From Nitrospira sp. (GTDB taxonomy: Bacteria; Nitrospirota; Nitrospiria; Nitrospirales; Nitrospiraceae), in the NCBI GenBank assembly GCA_029881435.1, contig JAOUMR010000010.1:1-57329 (forward strand): DNA of 57,329 bases, given 5' to 3'. This document shows, one piece after another, positions 55,925-57,329 of this stretch (positions within the stretch are counted from its first letter, which is position 1; the number at the start of each line of letters is the position of its first letter). The notes under the pieces were generated by a model. It searched no databases. It was not told the origin of the DNA and saw nothing but the letters and a program-made list of their open reading frames with translations. The translations under genes were made by a program, and so were the position numbers.

Positions 55925-56869
55925 TTATGGGGACGAGAGGCTCGGCGCTTGCTGAGACGGGGGGTTCTTCAGCCGCTGGAGTTCCGCGCTTTGCTCATCA
56001 ACCTTCTTTTGAAGCGCCTTCAGTTCCTCCTTAAAGGCCCGTAGGTCAGCATCGTTCTTTCCAGACGGTGACGCTTGAGCAGGATTGGATTGAGACGGTG
56101 ATGTGGCTGACGAAGCTGTAGGATGTTGTTGTGCTGTTGAGGATGGCTGAGGTGGAGGAGCCGCTAGGACTTTCGTGAGTAGTTGGTAATCAATCGCAAG
56201 CGAGCGATCTTCAGATTTCCCAATCCAACTTGACCGATCGTAGACATCAGGGCGCACGGCAGCCTCCGGGAGAAAGGTTACTTCTCGGTCGCGTAAGCCA
56301 TCTGTATCCGGAAGAGGACGTGGTTCCTTCTGGCTGCTGGTAGACTTTTTCCCTGGGCGGTATCGGTACTGGGTTAAAGTGAAATGCAGGGACAGGCCGT
56401 CTGCAAAGAGGCTGCCTGACGTGGTTTCTTGGTTTTGGCTATCCTTGCGTTGTTGGGAAATCACCGGTGTGGAATACACATGAAATCCCACACGCTGATT
56501 GGGGGTCGCTTGCGCGAGGGCGGTGGTAATGTGTGGCGTTAGGAACGCAATATCATCCTCGGAGAACGTGCGAATGTCGTTGAGGTTTGTTGATTTTAAG
56601 GCTTTGCCGAGCAGCAGCACGAGCCCGGCTTTTTCCTTCGTGTGCACTCCACGCAAGATATCTGCGACGGTCGTCTCCGATAGCTTAATGGGATGTGCGG
56701 CCTGAAAAGATTTATCCGAGACGTGTTCAAGGAAGACTTTGCCGAGAGCGGCGTCGTGAATAGAGGTAGGGGGAGGAGACGCGGCGCAACCGAAGGCGCT
56801 GAGGGCTAGACAGCTGAGCAATAAAAGGCGTCGTGGGCGTTGAAAGATTGATGGGGTTGGTTCCAGCAT
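55925..56869 (-). CDS. predicted lipoprotein with C-terminal coiled coil
   Basis: 314 residues. The N-terminus has a lipoprotein signal peptide ending LALSAFGCAAS, with the lipobox Cys at residue 28. The mature part begins with a globular domain (KVFLEHVSDKSFQAAHPIKL, AGLVLLLGKALKSTNLNDIR, ITTALAQATPNQRVGFHVYS) and passes through a Pro/Ser/Gln-rich linker to a coiled coil (FKEELKALQKKVDEQSAELQ). It is convergent with scpB. The promoter TTGTGT-17-TACACT lies 39 nt before the ATG. Family and role are not recognised. Confidence 0.65.
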   Translation of the reverse strand: MLEPTPSIFQRPRRLLLLSCLALSAFGCAASPPPTSIHDAALGKVFLEHVSDKSFQAAHPIKLSETTVADILRGVHTKEKAGLVLLLGKALKSTNLNDIRTFSEDDIAFLTPHITTALAQATPNQRVGFHVYSTPVISQQRKDSQNQETTSGSLFADGLSLHFTLTQYRYRPGKKSTSSQKEPRPLPDTDGLRDREVTFLPEAAVRPDVYDRSSWIGKSEDRSLAIDYQLLTKVLAAPPPQPSSTAQQHPTASSATSPSQSNPAQASPSGKNDADLRAFKEELKALQKKVDEQSAELQRLKNPPSQQAPSLSSP

Positions 56870-56908
56870 GCCGTTAACTCTTCACATTGGTGGCTTCAAA
56901 AGGAAGAC

Positions 56909-56937
56909 AGTGTAACAGGAACATGGTGTAAACACAA
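56909..56937 (-). promoter_or_regulatory. promoter of the lipoprotein gene
   Basis: TTGTGT (56932-56937), 17-nt spacer and TACACT (56909-56914) on the minus strand, 39 nt before the ATG. Confidence 0.6.
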
Positions 56938-57329
56938 AAAGATCACAGCCGAGAGTTGACGGGTTTCAAACTTTTCCTGCCTGCTCTCCCGGTGCCAGCG
57001 CACTCTACCTACTTCATGCCCCCTTTCCACCCATGCAGAGCAACCCAAATTGTCTTGATGACTGCCCTTCCAATTTCTAGCTATGCAAATGGCTCGGTCA
57101 TTACGAAGGGATAAGTTTTAGAGCTGTTACAATGGCGCGAGCGTGAAAGCTCTTGCTTAAGCACTCACAAGCGTGAGAAAGAAAGATAGATAGACTAAGG
57201 TTAGGGATTGGTCACACGATCACGCAGCATTGTATTCATTGTCAGACGACGGGGAATGGCTGCGGTACAAGGATTATCAGGGATCGAAGTAACTAAGCTG
57301 CCTCGAAGATCTTATTGACATCGTGTACC
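56938..57329. other. right-end stretch without a recognisable gene
   Basis: About 390 bp with no open frame of convincing length. Small hairpins occur near 57136-57180 (GAGCGTGAAAGCTC, CTCACAAGCGTGAG). TTGACA at the extreme end (near 57314) could be the -35 of a gene beyond the window. Confidence 0.4.

Overview
The window reads as a chromosomal segment of a Nitrospira-type bacterium (phylum Nitrospirota). The main clues are an ATP-citrate lyase-based reductive TCA (rTCA) gene set, a periplasmic chlorite dismutase of the Nitrospira pentameric type, a NarK-type nitrate/nitrite porter and moderately high GC content. No tRNA, rRNA or CRISPR array was seen. The only mobile-element trace is the first 68 bases, the start of a probable IS630-family transposase running off the left edge.

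Layout. 0.3-2.4 kb: small zinc-ribbon and acidic proteins, a dual-specificity phosphatase and mutM. 2.6-15.2 kb: a co-directional rTCA block, aclB-aclA-acn-icd-frdB-frdA-sucC-sucD, which together carries reductive cleavage of citrate, citrate/isocitrate/2-oxoglutarate interconversion, fumarate reduction and succinyl-CoA formation. Almost every spacer in it holds a long hairpin starting 1-11 nt after a stop codon. 15.7-20.7 kb: an outer-membrane-barrel-like protein, then two divergent glnE-related genes, one fused to GlnD-like ACT domains. 20.8-24.1 kb: groEL, groES and an rpoH-type sigma factor on the minus strand. 24.3-37.5 kb: narK, ribBA, a two-gene toxin-antitoxin-like insert, ribH, nusB, then purB-cld-purC-(small membrane protein)-purS-purQ, a small secreted protein, purL and purF. 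37.5-45.1 kb: PilZ, thioredoxin-like, MBL-fold, TPR and methyltransferase genes, a frameshifted DUF393 gene and a TPR/peptidase-MA protein. 45.2-57.3 kb: recG, a coiled-coil protein, ppx/gppA, a C-methyltransferase-like gene with a degraded paralogue tail, a cupredoxin, a histone H1-like protein, a pentapeptide-repeat protein, scpA-scpB and a lipoprotein.

Three observations stand out. First, three copies (12832-12953, 14154-14278, 49959-50077) of a structured intergenic element share a conserved double half-site core. The complementary hexamers of the core co-vary (CCACCG/CGGTGG, CCGCCG/CGGCGG, TGACCG/CGGTCA), and each copy is wrapped in a different 22-25 bp inverted repeat. All three lie in the same orientation, 1-5 nt after the stop codon of the upstream gene. 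Second, the ACT-GlnE hybrid gene is divergent from a classical GlnE half. Third, many genes that are not inside operons have a convincing -10 box only 6-14 nt before the start codon, implying widespread leaderless mRNAs.
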